A DNA stretch of 64,000 bases. It comes from Pseudomonas sp. DC1.2 (GTDB lineage: Bacteria; Pseudomonadota; Gammaproteobacteria; Pseudomonadales; Pseudomonadaceae). The DNA lies in assembly GCF_034351645.1 (NCBI RefSeq), contig NZ_CP133782.1, positions 4,742,001 through 4,806,000 of the forward strand, written 5' to 3'. This document shows positions 19,484 through 29,360 of this stretch, piece after piece (the first letter of the stretch is position 1; each line of letters opens with the position of its first letter). The notes beneath the pieces were generated by a model that searched no databases, was not told the origin of the DNA, and saw only the letters and a program-made list of their open reading frames with translations. Position numbers and translations under genes: made by a program.

Positions 19484-20602
19484 TCAAACCAGAATCAGGT
19501 TATCGCGATGAACCAACTCAGGCTCAGCCATGTAACCCAACAGACTCACAATCGCTTCAGACGACTGACCGATGATTTTTTGTGCTTCCAGCGCGCTGTA
19601 ATTGGCCAAGCCACGCGCTATTTCGCGACCATCCGGAGCCACGCACACCACCATTTCACCGCGACGAAAGCTGCCCTGGACCAGCTTGACGCCCACTGGC
19701 AACAAGCTCTTATTGCCCTGGGACAGCGCCGTCACAGCACCAGCATCCAGCACTAGCGTACCGCGGGTTTGCAGATGCCCCGCCAGCCACTGCTTGCGCG
19801 CCGCCAACATCCCACGCTCAGGCGAGAGCAACGTGCCGATGCGCTCACCGACCTTAAGACGGTCCAGCACTCGATCAATGCGCCCACCGACGATGATGGT
19901 GTGCGCACCGGAACGCGCCGCCAGACGCGCTGCGCGCAACTTGGTCTGCATGCCACCACGCCCCAGCGCTCCGCCGGTGCCGCCCGCGACAGCATCGAGC
20001 GCCGGATCATCGGCGCGCGCTTCGTAGATCAGCTTGGCATCAGGGTTGTTGCGCGGATCGGCGTCGAACATACCGTCGCGATCAGTCAGGATTACCAGCA
20101 GATCCGCCTCGACCAAATTAGCCACCAATGCCGCGAGGGTGTCGTTGTCACCAAAGCGAATCTCATCGGTAACCACGGTGTCGTTCTCATTGATCACAGG
20201 GATGACCTTGAGCTCCACCAGCGCACGCAGAGTGCTGCGGGCGTTCAGGTAACGCTTGCGATCAGACAGGTCGTCGTGAGTCAGCAGAATCTGCGCAGTG
20301 CGCAAGCCATGCTCGCCAAAACTCGACTCCCACGCCTGCACCAGACCCATCTGACCGATGGCAGCAGCCGCCTGTAACTCGTGCATTGCACTGGGTCGGA
20401 CTGTCCAGCCCAGGCGACTCATCCCTGCCGCAACCGCCCCTGAAGACACCAGCACCAGCTCGACACCAGCCTCATGCAAAGCCACCATCTGCTCGACCCA
20501 GACACTCATTGCCGCGCGGTCCAGACCTTTGCCGTCCGCCGTCAGCAACGCACTGCCAATCTTCACGACCCAACGCTGCGCACCTGTCACCTTGCTCCGC
20601 AT
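19484..20602 (-). CDS. proB: ProB, glutamate 5-kinase
   Basis: First enzyme of proline biosynthesis: phosphorylates L-glutamate on the gamma carboxylate. The 372-residue protein has an amino-acid kinase domain ([42 protein letters not shown]) and a C-terminal PUA domain of about 100 residues. Two adjacent ATGs (20605 and 20602) are possible; the second matches family starts. proB lies downstream of obg as in P. aeruginosa, separated by a terminator. Confidence 0.97.
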   Translation of the reverse strand: MRSKVTGAQRWVVKIGSALLTADGKGLDRAAMSVWVEQMVALHEAGVELVLVSSGAVAAGMSRLGWTVRPSAMHELQAAAAIGQMGLVQAWESSFGEHGLRTAQILLTHDDLSDRKRYLNARSTLRALVELKVIPVINENDTVVTDEIRFGDNDTLAALVANLVEADLLVILTDRDGMFDADPRNNPDAKLIYEARADDPALDAVAGGTGGALGRGGMQTKLRAARLAARSGAHTIIVGGRIDRVLDRLKVGERIGTLLSPERGMLAARKQWLAGHLQTRGTLVLDAGAVTALSQGNKSLLPVGVKLVQGSFRRGEMVVCVAPDGREIARGLANYSALEAQKIIGQSSEAIVSLLGYMAEPELVHRDNLILV

Positions 20603-20694
20603 CATCTTCAACCTTAGCTTGAGGACAGCGCGACCTGGCACTGCCCGTGACGTTAATCGTGGCTATTCGTGACCAACGATCGATTTCCAGATAC

Positions 20695-20719
20695 TAAAAC
20701 GCCGCTCAATTGAGCGGCG
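20695..20719 (-). terminator. Rho-independent terminator of the rplU-rpmA-obg unit
   Basis: The perfect palindrome CGCCGCTCAATTGAGCGGCG is followed, on the minus strand, by TTTTAGTA. It lies about 20 bases past the obg stop. Confidence 0.75.
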
Positions 20720-20739
20720 CTTAAGTTTACTGCAACGAA

Positions 20740-22002
<1,263 letters not shown>

Positions 22003-22114
22003 CTAGACATAAGACTCTTGCAAAAATGAGCGCAGCGACCTCAAGCAACAACCGCAGAATCCAGCTGCTTTCGCCCATTACAAACAGCTTTGCAAGAGAC
22101 TCACCCCACAAACG

Positions 22115-22144
22115 AAAAAGCCCCGTCGCGAGACAGGGCTTTTC
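22115..22144 (-). terminator. Hairpin between rpmA and obg (terminator/attenuator)
   Basis: On the minus strand AAAAGCCCTGTCTCGCGACGGGGCTTTTT forms an 8-9 bp stem with a following T tract, just after rpmA. It would let ribosomal protein genes be transcribed more than obg if read-through is partial. Confidence 0.75.
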
Positions 22145-22158
22145 CAGCAACTACGTAA

Positions 22159-22434
22159 TTATGCCGCGACGACTGCAGTCTTCGGGACGATGCTCACGTA
22201 ACGACGACCGAAGGCGCCTTTTACTTCGAACTTGATCACGCCGTCGATTTTAGCGAACAGAGTGTGATCTTTGCCCATGCCAACGCCGTAACCAGCGTGG
22301 AATTGGGTGCCGCGCTGACGCACGATGATGTTGCCCGGAATGATAACCTGGCCGCCATACATCTTAACGCCAAGGCGTTTGGCTTCTGAGTCGCGACCGT
22401 TACGGGTACTACCACCAGCTTTTTTGTGTGCCAT
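22159..22434 (-). CDS. rpmA: RpmA, 50S ribosomal protein L27
   Basis: The 91-residue protein begins [20 protein letters not shown], the bacterial L27 signature. There is no N-terminal propeptide of the Firmicutes type. It lies 35 bases after rplU. Confidence 0.98.
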   Translation of the reverse strand: MAHKKAGGSTRNGRDSEAKRLGVKMYGGQVIIPGNIIVRQRGTQFHAGYGVGMGKDHTLFAKIDGVIKFEVKGAFGRRYVSIVPKTAVVAA

Positions 22435-22469
22435 GAGTTCAATTCTCCTAGTGAGGAATTAGGCTGAAA

Positions 22470-22784
22470 TTAAGCCTGAATACCGGTGATTTTGATCTCG
22501 GTGTACCACTGGCGGTGGCCCATACGCTTCATGTGGTGCTTACGACGACGGAACTTGATGATGCGGATTTTATCGTGACGACCTTGGGAGATCACTTCAG
22601 CCACAACGGTTGCGCCAGGAACAACTGGAGCACCGATATTCACGTCATCGCCATTGGCGACCAACAGAACGCGATCAAAAGTAACGGATTCGCCAGTAGC
22701 GAGTTCCAGTTTTTCAATCTTCAGGTATTCACCTGGGGCGACCTTGTATTGCTTGCCACCAGTAACGATTACTGCGTACGACAT
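22470..22784 (-). CDS. rplU: RplU, 50S ribosomal protein L21
   Basis: The 104-residue protein begins [18 protein letters not shown] and has the central [15 protein letters not shown] block of L21. I chose the ATG at 22784 over an upstream TTG-type extension because this matches all L21 starts. It is the first gene of rplU-rpmA-obg. Confidence 0.98.
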   Translation of the reverse strand: MSYAVIVTGGKQYKVAPGEYLKIEKLELATGESVTFDRVLLVANGDDVNIGAPVVPGATVVAEVISQGRHDKIRIIKFRRRKHHMKRMGHRQWYTEIKITGIQA

Positions 22785-22916
22785 GGTATTTCTCCGATAA
22801 TCCTGCTCACCCAGCTCTTTATAAGAAGAGGTATTGGCTGGCATGGCTGCATAGGGCTGGAAGGCCTGATTGCAATTGCGTAAGGCAGGTGCTGCCCAGG
22901 AAGTTCAGGGTGCGCG

Positions 22917-22945
22917 ATTGTACGCAAGCTGCGAAGACGATGCAA
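22917..22945 (-). promoter_or_regulatory. Probable promoter of rplU-rpmA-obg
   Basis: On the minus strand TTGCAT is followed after exactly 17 bases by TACAAT, about 130 bases upstream of the rplU ATG. The -10 matches five of six consensus bases and the -35 three of six. It diverges from the ispB promoter about 20 bases away. Confidence 0.5.
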
Positions 22946-22963
22946 TAGGCCGTCTATCGCGCC

Positions 22964-22992
22964 TTGACAGGCCTGAACGTGGGTCCTAGCAT
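22964..22992 (+). promoter_or_regulatory. Sigma-70 promoter of ispB
   Basis: TTGACA (22964-22969) is followed after 17 bases by TAGCAT (22987-22992), 32 bases before the ispB start codon. Confidence 0.6.
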
Positions 22993-23024
22993 GCCGCGCA
23001 ACCCTTCTGGAGCAACTGTCACTG

Positions 23025-23993
23025 ATGCAACCCCAAGCTTTCTACCGCGCGGTGGCGGACGATTTCAGCGCCGTCGACGGCATCATCAAGAAGCAGCTGA
23101 CTTCCCGAGTGCCGCTGGTATCAAAAATCGGCGACTACATTACCTCGGCGGGCGGTAAACGCCTTCGCCCCTTATTAGTGTTGTTGTGTGGCAAGGCTTT
23201 GGGTCGCGAAGGCGACGACATGCGCCTGCTGGCAGCCACTATCGAGTTCCTGCACACCGCGACCCTGCTGCATGACGACGTGGTCGACATGTCTGGCATG
23301 CGCCGTGGCCGTTCGACCGCCAACGCTATGTGGGGCAACGCACCCAGCGTGCTGGTAGGCGATTTTCTTTATTCGCGCTCCTTCGAAATGATGGTCGAGT
23401 TGGGCTCGATGCCCGTGATGAAGATCCTTTCGCAAGCAACGCGCATTATTGCCGAAGGCGAAGTGTTGCAGTTGTCGAAGGTCCGTGACGCCAGCACCAC
23501 CGAAGAAACGTACATGGAAGTCATTCGCGGCAAGACAGCGATGCTTTTCGAAGCCTCGACCCACAGCGCAGCAACCCTGGCCGGCGCGTCGCTGGAACAG
23601 AGCGAAGCGCTACGCACCTTCGGCGATCACTTGGGCGTCGCTTTCCAGTTGGTCGACGACCTGCTGGATTATAAAGGCGACGCAGAAACCCTGGGCAAGA
23701 ACGTCGGTGACGATCTGGCCGAGGGCAAGCCAACCCTGCCGCTGATCTACACCATGCGCGAAGGCACTCCGGAACAGGCGGCACTGGTGCGCCGGGCCAT
23801 TCAGAAAGGCGGCATCGAAGACCTGGAAAGCATACGTGAAGCCGTTGAGGCCTCAGGTTCGCTGGAGTACACCGCACAACTGGCTCGCGATTACGTGGCC
23901 CGCGCAATCAAATGCCTCGACGCCCTGCCGGCCAGCGAATATCGAGATGCGCTGGTTGAGTTGAGTGAGTTTGCAGTAGCCCGCACCCACTAA
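23025..23993 (+). CDS. ispB: IspB, long-chain polyprenyl diphosphate synthase
   Basis: Makes the octa/nonaprenyl side chain of ubiquinone (Pseudomonas use Q9, so a solanesyl product is likely). The 322-residue trans-prenyltransferase has both aspartate-rich motifs, DDVVD at 84-88 and DDLLD at 211-215, and GGKRLRP for IPP binding. It diverges from rplU, the usual gammaproteobacterial arrangement. Confidence 0.95.
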   Translation: MQPQAFYRAVADDFSAVDGIIKKQLTSRVPLVSKIGDYITSAGGKRLRPLLVLLCGKALGREGDDMRLLAATIEFLHTATLLHDDVVDMSGMRRGRSTANAMWGNAPSVLVGDFLYSRSFEMMVELGSMPVMKILSQATRIIAEGEVLQLSKVRDASTTEETYMEVIRGKTAMLFEASTHSAATLAGASLEQSEALRTFGDHLGVAFQLVDDLLDYKGDAETLGKNVGDDLAEGKPTLPLIYTMREGTPEQAALVRRAIQKGGIEDLESIREAVEASGSLEYTAQLARDYVARAIKCLDALPASEYRDALVELSEFAVARTH

Positions 23994-24003
23994 AACGAAC
24001 CGC

Positions 24004-24091
24004 GGTGAGGCGAGCCTGCTCGCGAATGCAATCTGCCAGTCGAGATCATCGCTAACTGGCAAGCAGCTTTCGCGAGCAGGTCCGCCCCACA
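24004..24091. repeat. REP doublet (REPIN-like)
   Basis: GCGAGCCTGCTCGCGAA faces an inverted TTCGCGAGCAGGTCCGC about 42 bases later. It lies just after the ispB stop and shares its core with the repeats at 18.9 and 44.6 kb. Confidence 0.78.
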
Positions 24092-24172
24092 GGTTTTTCA
24101 GCGCCTCGCCTACCCCGCCTAAAACCCTATACAATGTGCGACTTTTAGCGATCCTCAAACCAAGGAGCTTTA

Positions 24173-24514
24173 GTGAGCACGTTGCCACCCTGCCCAAAAT
24201 GTAATTCCGAATACACCTACGAAGACGGCGCACAGCTGATGTGCCCCGAGTGCGCCCATGAGTGGTCTGCCAGTGGCGAGGCTGAAGTAGCGTCCGACGA
24301 CACCGTTAAAAAAGATTCGGTGGGCAATGTTCTGCAAGACGGCGACACCATCACCGTGATCAAGGACCTCAAGGTCAAAGGCACATCGCTGGTGGTCAAG
24401 GTCGGCACCAAGGTTAAAAATATCCGCTTGTGCGATGGCGATCACGACATCGACTGCAAAATCGACGGTATCGGACCGATGAAGCTCAAATCCGAGTTCG
24501 TCAGAAAAGTCTAA
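24173..24514 (+). CDS. PhnA-domain zinc-ribbon protein (YjdM family)
   Basis: The 113-residue protein has an N-terminal zinc ribbon (C7/C10 and C24/C27 in CPKC and CPEC). The PhnA/YjdM SH3-like domain follows, ending in [13 protein letters not shown]. It uses a GTG start with AAGGAG five bases upstream. Despite the historical name, the family is not required for phosphonate use and its role is unknown. It appears monocistronic. Confidence 0.88.
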   Translation: MSTLPPCPKCNSEYTYEDGAQLMCPECAHEWSASGEAEVASDDTVKKDSVGNVLQDGDTITVIKDLKVKGTSLVVKVGTKVKNIRLCDGDHDIDCKIDGIGPMKLKSEFVRKV

Positions 24515-24671
24515 GCGCTACCTGCCATCCTGCGCCAGGCGCGGGATGGTGCTTCGCCCTCCTCTCATCGCCCGACACCTCTTCGCCGTAGCCCAATGCC
24601 AGTCGTTTTGATCTTCCGCAACCGTCCCTCAGAAAAAAAACAAACCGCCAATAGTCACTTGCTATTTGATG

Positions 24672-24690
24672 AATAAGAATTATTCTCATT
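24672..24690 (+). promoter_or_regulatory. Fur box upstream of the small iron-regulated gene
   Basis: AATAAGAATTATTCTCATT matches the Fur consensus (GATAATGATAATCATTATC) at most positions and has the usual Pseudomonas form. It overlaps a possible -10 (TATTCT, 24681) with a TTGCTA -35 at 24659. Repression of the next gene by Fur with iron is inferred. Confidence 0.7.
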
Positions 24691-24716
24691 GAAACCCTTC
24701 AATGGAGATGAGACTC

Positions 24717-24974
24717 ATGACTTATTTGATCGATGCCTGGCTGGACCGCCCACACCCTTACCTCAGAATCCTGCATCGGGAAACCGGTGAAGTCTGTGCG
24801 GTGCTTGAAGAGGAAGCCTTGAACGAGCTACAGGATCAGGGCGACCTGGACGTCAATGGCTTGAGTTCCAGCGAGCCAGTGGTGCTCAAGGAACTGGTAC
24901 GTAATCTGTTTTTATTCTGCTACGCCCGAGCATTGCGCCCGACCTGCGACCTGAACCATAAGATCGAGGTATGA
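24717..24974 (+). CDS. Small conserved protein, PA4570-like, probably iron-repressed
   Basis: The 85-residue soluble protein has no signal peptide or membrane segment. It begins MTYLIDAWLDRPHPYLRILHR and has a conserved-looking ELVRNLFLFCYARALRPTCD tail. I recall a P. aeruginosa counterpart at the same locus (PA4570) that is induced under iron starvation. The Fur box 27 bases upstream supports the same control here. The ATG at 24717 is preferred over those at 24702 and 24708, which overlap the GGAGATGAG ribosome-binding site. Function unknown. Confidence 0.75.
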   Translation: MTYLIDAWLDRPHPYLRILHRETGEVCAVLEEEALNELQDQGDLDVNGLSSSEPVVLKELVRNLFLFCYARALRPTCDLNHKIEV

Positions 24975-24988
24975 GAAACCGTAAAAAC

Positions 24989-25016
24989 TGTGGGAGCGAG
25001 CACGCTCGCTCCCACA
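24989..25016. repeat. Single REP palindrome, perfect 13-bp stem
   Basis: TGTGGGAGCGAGC pairs perfectly with GCTCGCTCCCACA around a 2-base loop. It lies between the convergent ends of the PA4570-like gene and fklB, where it could also end transcripts, although no T tract follows. Confidence 0.75.
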
Positions 25017-25041
25017 TTAGCCTGTCAATACCGAACAGGTC

Positions 25042-25659
25042 TTACAGAACGTCGAGCAATTCGACGTCGAACACCAGCACGCTGTGCGGCGCAATGCTGC
25101 CAACGCCTTGAGCGCCGTAGGCCAGTTCGCTCGGCACGTACAAACGCCATTTGCTGCCGGCATTCATCAGTTGCAGGGCCTCGGTCCAGCCAGCGATCAC
25201 GCCGCCCACTGGGAATTCTGCAGGCTCGCCGCGCTCATAGGAGCTGTCGAACACAGTGCCGTCGATCAGCGTGCCGTGGTAGTGAGTGCGCACTTGATCT
25301 TCACGGGATGGCTTGGCGCCTTCACCCTGAGTCAGGACTTCAAATTGCAGGCCGGAAGCCAAGGTGGTGACGCCATCACGCTTAGCGTTGTCCGCGAGAA
25401 AGGCCAAGCCTTCGCCAGCAGCTGCTTCAGCCTTGGCGGCCGCTTCGGCTTGCATGATTTCGCGGATCACTTTGAAGCTGGCGGACATTTCTTCCTGGCC
25501 GACACGGCTTTCTTTGCCAGCGAAAGCGTCAGTCAGGCCAGCCAGAATGGCGTCCAGGTTAACGCCCGGTGGCGGGTTGTCGCGCAGTTGGTCGCCCAAC
25601 TGGCGGCCGATACCGTAGCTGACACGGGTTTCGTCGGTGGACAGGTTTACTTCGGACAT
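25042..25659 (-). CDS. fklB: FklB, FKBP-type peptidyl-prolyl isomerase
   Basis: The 205-residue protein has an N-terminal dimerisation domain (about 1-95) and a C-terminal FKBP domain (VRTHYHGTLIDGTVFDSSYERGEPAEF). It has no signal peptide, so it is FklB rather than periplasmic FkpA. The ATG at 25659 has GGAG upstream and is preferred to a longer frame starting at 25707. It assists prolyl isomerisation and folding. Confidence 0.92.
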   Translation of the reverse strand: MSEVNLSTDETRVSYGIGRQLGDQLRDNPPPGVNLDAILAGLTDAFAGKESRVGQEEMSASFKVIREIMQAEAAAKAEAAAGEGLAFLADNAKRDGVTTLASGLQFEVLTQGEGAKPSREDQVRTHYHGTLIDGTVFDSSYERGEPAEFPVGGVIAGWTEALQLMNAGSKWRLYVPSELAYGAQGVGSIAPHSVLVFDVELLDVL

Positions 25660-25782
25660 GACACTGCTCCGCTGTGCGGACGGCCCTGGAACTTGCCGTG
25701 CGTACACAGCGCGTCCCGGAGCGCGCCCGGAATCAAAAGGGCGAGCAGACTAGCACAGATGCCAGGGCCTTGATCAGGGCAG

Positions 25783-26094
25783 TCAAACCTGCCAGCGCGA
25801 ATGAAAAGTAATCGGCAGCTTCAGACTTTGCTCAGCACTGGCACCGAAACCACACATTTCGTCGTGAACCGACGTGTGGACCAGGTGGAATGGCAGTTGA
25901 GGCGTTCCCTCAAGCATTTTGCGGGCATGCTCCACAGAGCGTAAGTGCAGCGTTTTGCCGTGACCATCGTCCAGCGGAAAAGCTGAGCCATGCATCCGTG
26001 CTTCAAGGACGTAGATCCCGCCTTCCAGCGAAATAAGATTAAGTTCATCAACCTTTCCGGCGATGGCGTATGCATTCAACTCTTGCAGATTCAT
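25783..26094 (-). CDS. Small conserved cytoplasmic protein (DUF6482-like)
   Basis: The 103-residue protein starts MNLQELNAYAIAGKVDELNLISLEGG and has no signal or membrane segment. A Pseudomonas-restricted DUF6482 family fits my recollection of this sequence. His and Cys residues are clustered in FHLVHTSVHDEMCGF. Function unknown. It is transcribed away from the UPF0114 gene's start and toward fklB, 123 bases away. Confidence 0.7.
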   Translation of the reverse strand: MNLQELNAYAIAGKVDELNLISLEGGIYVLEARMHGSAFPLDDGHGKTLHLRSVEHARKMLEGTPQLPFHLVHTSVHDEMCGFGASAEQSLKLPITFHSRWQV

Positions 26095-26260
26095 AAAGAC
26101 ACCTCATGCAGTAGCGAGCAAAGACTCTTACAGGGATAGGCTTCGACGCATCAAAGTACAAGTCGCGACGACCACCGTTTGTCAGTTACCGCCGACTGGG
26201 TGACAGCGAGCCTGTCCGGATAAAGCCGCGTAGCCATCGCCAAATCCGCCAGGTTGCCGA

Positions 26261-26749
26261 TCAGTGCTTGGTCAACTTATCCAGGTAACCCATCGCAAAG
26301 GCCGACACGACGAAGGTCATGTGAATGATTACGTACCATTTCAGGTGCTCGGGATCGACGTTTTTCGCGTCCATGAAAACCCGCAACAAGTGGATCGACG
26401 AAATCGCCACGATGGAGGCTGCCACCTTCATCTTCAATGAAGATGAATCCATGGTGCCCAGCCAGTTGAGTTTCTCTTTGCTTTCGTCGATATCCAGTTG
26501 GGACACAAAGTTTTCGTAACCGGAGATCATCACCATCACCAGCAGGCCACCCACCAGTGCCATGTCGATCAACGACAGCAGCACGAGGATGAGGTCCGAC
26601 TCAGCAATCGAGAACACGTTGGGTATAACGTGGATGACTTCCTGGAAAAACTTCAGCGCCAGCGCCAACAGCCCTAAAGACAGACCGAAATAGATCGGCG
26701 CCAGAAGCCAACGGGAGGCATACATTGCGTTTTCGATAAAGCGTTCCAT
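26261..26749 (-). CDS. UPF0114/TIGR00645 membrane protein (YqhA-like)
   Basis: The 162-residue inner-membrane protein has four hydrophobic helices and begins [20 protein letters not shown]. That is the YqhA/UPF0114 signature, continued by the [24 protein letters not shown] stretch. Function unknown. The start is divergent from the following lipoprotein gene (161 bases apart). Confidence 0.9.
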   Translation of the reverse strand: MERFIENAMYASRWLLAPIYFGLSLGLLALALKFFQEVIHVIPNVFSIAESDLILVLLSLIDMALVGGLLVMVMISGYENFVSQLDIDESKEKLNWLGTMDSSSLKMKVAASIVAISSIHLLRVFMDAKNVDPEHLKWYVIIHMTFVVSAFAMGYLDKLTKH

Positions 26750-26910
26750 TCACTCTCACACCACGGTTGTTAAATGGGCGGCAGTATACCAGCGAGCGAT
26801 CACGGCCCGGAAATCGCCCAAAAATCCGTAACCTGCGCGCGTGTAACAACGTTTTTCTGCTAGTGTCAAAAACATCGACAGGTCAGCGCTATCGGACAGG
26901 AAGAACGGAA

Positions 26911-28740
26911 ATGGATGTGCGATTGCCTATAACGAGTGCCGCTCTTGGCTTGATGTTGCTGATCAACGGCTGCTCGGCCGACGATGAAAAGAAACCTGTC
27001 AGCCTCGAAGAAAAGACCGCGCAATTCGAAAAATCGCTCGATACCATTGCAGACCCGCCACTCAGAAGTGCTATTGCCGACCTCGGTGGCTCGCTGCTGC
27101 TGCTCGAACGGGCAGAGCTCAAGCTCAAGAGCAAGCCGATCGAAACCGAGTATGGCGAGGACGCCATGGTTCTGCTCAAGCACTACCCAACGCCACAAGC
27201 CCTGGTACACACCTACCTAAACGGCCTGTTTGTGCTACGCAAGGACTCCAGTTCGGATTACCTGACGGACCTGTCGCCGATGTTTCCGCTGAGCTTTAAC
27301 ATGCCGGCGCAATTCCCTTTCCCCCATGGGCTGGAGTGGCAGTCCGTGACCCTGAGCAACAACAAAGTTATCCCTTTCCAGCCAGAGTGGTCGGAAACCG
27401 ACCCCGGTATTCAGCTCAGCCCCTCAAGCTCCAACGTCGACAATCCAGACGACCTGACGGTGACGTACCCGTTCATCGAGGGCCTGGAAGTCCCCAATAA
27501 AAGCCAGCCGCAACCGGTGATGCTCCAGGGCAAGGTTGAAGTCATCGCACCGCGCCGGGTTTTCACCCTGGTGCTGACACAACAGGATGTGGGCAAACCT
27601 CGCACCGACGACAACATCAGTGTCACGCTGCTTAGCCTCGGCGAGAACGTGGCAGAGCTCGAAGTCACCAACACGGCGGCGCTCATACCGGAAGTCAGCG
27701 AGACGCCGTTCAACCCATTGATCGTCCAGGCCAAGGACACCACTGGAGCATTCCTATCCCGCTCGGGATCGATCAATGAAAGCGCGGCACAAGTCGCGTT
27801 TTACAGAACGCAGCTCAAAGAAATGCAGCAGCAGAAAGCCTGGAGCGACACGTTCGAAAAACAGCTGCAGGATGAGCAGCAAGCCTTCGAGCAGCAACAT
27901 CCCCGACACTACACCCGCGTGTATTTCAACGGGCCTGTGGACACTGTAGAAGTCAACGTTCTCGATTTCTCGCAGGCCACCGTGATCCATAAAGACCTGC
28001 AATTACCGATCCTGCGCTTTGATCCACACACCACGCAGAAGAACATTGCGCCACTGGTTCTCCCCGTCGTCGTGTACGACGATGAGGCGGCTTCCTGGCT
28101 CAAGGGCGCGACGCTGCGCGAGGAACAACTGCAGAGGAATGTGAGCATCACCCAGTCGGTGGATGATCCGAGCGCGGCCCGTATCGAGTTCGGCCATATC
28201 AAGACGTTCAACGATGAACTGCTTGGCTCATCGTTCAGCCCAGGCGATATCCCGGTCACGTTCTTTACCCAAGATGACAGCGGCAAGCGCGGCGAACCGA
28301 TCGAACTGCCGCCAGAGGCGTATCAGGTTGATCCGCTGCGCGGCACCATCACCTATGATTTGAACCTCTTTGCCCAGACACCCGCTTACGCTGTGGGCTC
28401 CATGCCGTTATTCCTGGCCACCATCGAGCGCAAAAGCATCGACGCCCACTCACTGCCCAAGGGCCTGAAACTTGAGGGCAACGCACTGGTGGTCGATCTG
28501 AAAATATTTCCCGCCCAGGACTGGCGCTTTTTCGCCAAGGACGACAGCGACAATTATCTGAAAGAGATTCTGTCGGTCAGTCATGACGCAAGCGCAGAAG
28601 GCCCTGCGTTATTTGGCGTCCACTACTTCTATGGTCACCCCACCAAGCTGGAAACCTATCAGCGAACTAACCTCACCACCGTGGAATATGGTTTTGAGAT
28701 CAAGCTCGACAAGGCTGAAGCGTCCGACCCTGCGCAATAG
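26911..28740 (+). CDS. Large lipoprotein of unknown function
   Basis: The 609-residue protein has a lipoprotein signal: hydrophobic core AALGLMLLING then Cys21 (lipobox LINGC). Ser follows the Cys, so outer-membrane retention is expected. The body is mainly beta-rich, with one helical, Gln/Glu-rich segment (about residues 290-335) likely to form a coiled coil. No enzyme motif was recognised. The ATG at 26911 is chosen because only it places the lipobox correctly; the open frame runs 48 codons further upstream. Neighbours give no functional hint. Confidence 0.8.
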   Translation: MDVRLPITSAALGLMLLINGCSADDEKKPVSLEEKTAQFEKSLDTIADPPLRSAIADLGGSLLLLERAELKLKSKPIETEYGEDAMVLLKHYPTPQALVHTYLNGLFVLRKDSSSDYLTDLSPMFPLSFNMPAQFPFPHGLEWQSVTLSNNKVIPFQPEWSETDPGIQLSPSSSNVDNPDDLTVTYPFIEGLEVPNKSQPQPVMLQGKVEVIAPRRVFTLVLTQQDVGKPRTDDNISVTLLSLGENVAELEVTNTAALIPEVSETPFNPLIVQAKDTTGAFLSRSGSINESAAQVAFYRTQLKEMQQQKAWSDTFEKQLQDEQQAFEQQHPRHYTRVYFNGPVDTVEVNVLDFSQATVIHKDLQLPILRFDPHTTQKNIAPLVLPVVVYDDEAASWLKGATLREEQLQRNVSITQSVDDPSAARIEFGHIKTFNDELLGSSFSPGDIPVTFFTQDDSGKRGEPIELPPEAYQVDPLRGTITYDLNLFAQTPAYAVGSMPLFLATIERKSIDAHSLPKGLKLEGNALVVDLKIFPAQDWRFFAKDDSDNYLKEILSVSHDASAEGPALFGVHYFYGHPTKLETYQRTNLTTVEYGFEIKLDKAEASDPAQ

Positions 28741-28746
28741 CCCTGT

Positions 28747-29088
28747 TCAGTGATCAGGCCGAAACTCGAAGCCGCCAGGGCTGCGACAACGGCCGCCGTT
28801 GATTTCCCGCAGTTGAGCTTGCAAATGCAGGCACCAGATTTGCGGGTCATCCGCTAGCTCGTAGCCATGCAATGTCAGGCTTTCAACGATGGTGTCTAGA
28901 ATTGATTCAGCCACGAACGGGCCATGGAATGGACCTTGAGCCTTGATGGCTGAAGGTTGTTCGCCAGCCATTCCGGCGGCGAAAAGCAAAGTCCACATGC
29001 CCGTATCGCCCGCCAATGGGCGAATGACGCACTCGATACGGGTCACTAGACCCAGGCATTGACGGGTGAGGCAGAGGTTGCGCGACAT
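28747..29088 (-). CDS. Small conserved hypothetical protein
   Basis: The 113-residue protein begins MSRNLCLTRQCLGLVTRIECVIRP and has four cysteines in its first half plus one later. There is no signal peptide. It lies downstream of the Lon-like protease gene on the same strand but is separated from it by a strong terminator. Amino-acid composition looks genuine and no longer overlapping frame is convincing. Function not recognised. Confidence 0.6.
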   Translation of the reverse strand: MSRNLCLTRQCLGLVTRIECVIRPLAGDTGMWTLLFAAGMAGEQPSAIKAQGPFHGPFVAESILDTIVESLTLHGYELADDPQIWCLHLQAQLREINGGRCRSPGGFEFRPDH

Positions 29089-29297
29089 GGCGGCGACCCT
29101 CGGTAGATCCGGTGTTCAGCCCCCGTGCGAAGACTGTCTCGATCCAATGATTGCTGTCTCTATCCTTGAGCTGAGAATAGAAGAAAAGTTCACCCCGCAA
29201 GCGAAGCGAGACCAGAAGGCGCCGAATGGTCATTGTGTGAATATTGACGCCAGAGTGATGGCGCATTTCACGCTGAATGACGATTTTCAGACTACAT

Positions 29298-29338
29298 AAA
29301 AACGGAGGGAGCAGGCTTGCTCGCTCCCTCCGTTTTTT
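29298..29338. terminator. Bidirectional terminator after the Lon-like protease gene
   Basis: ACGGAGGGAGC pairs with GCTCCCTCCGT (11 bp). A-rich and T-rich flanks on both sides mean it can act on either strand. The loop region GCAGGCTTGCTCGC resembles a REP core, so the terminator may derive from one. The protease gene ends 22 bases away on the minus strand. Confidence 0.85.
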
Positions 29339-29360
29339 GTGGCCTCACTTCGGCGGTGCA

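Noticed and set aside
28907..29266. 119-codon minus-strand frame upstream of the small hypothetical gene
   Set aside because: Overlaps the better ORF in another frame and looks like read-through of intergenic sequence.
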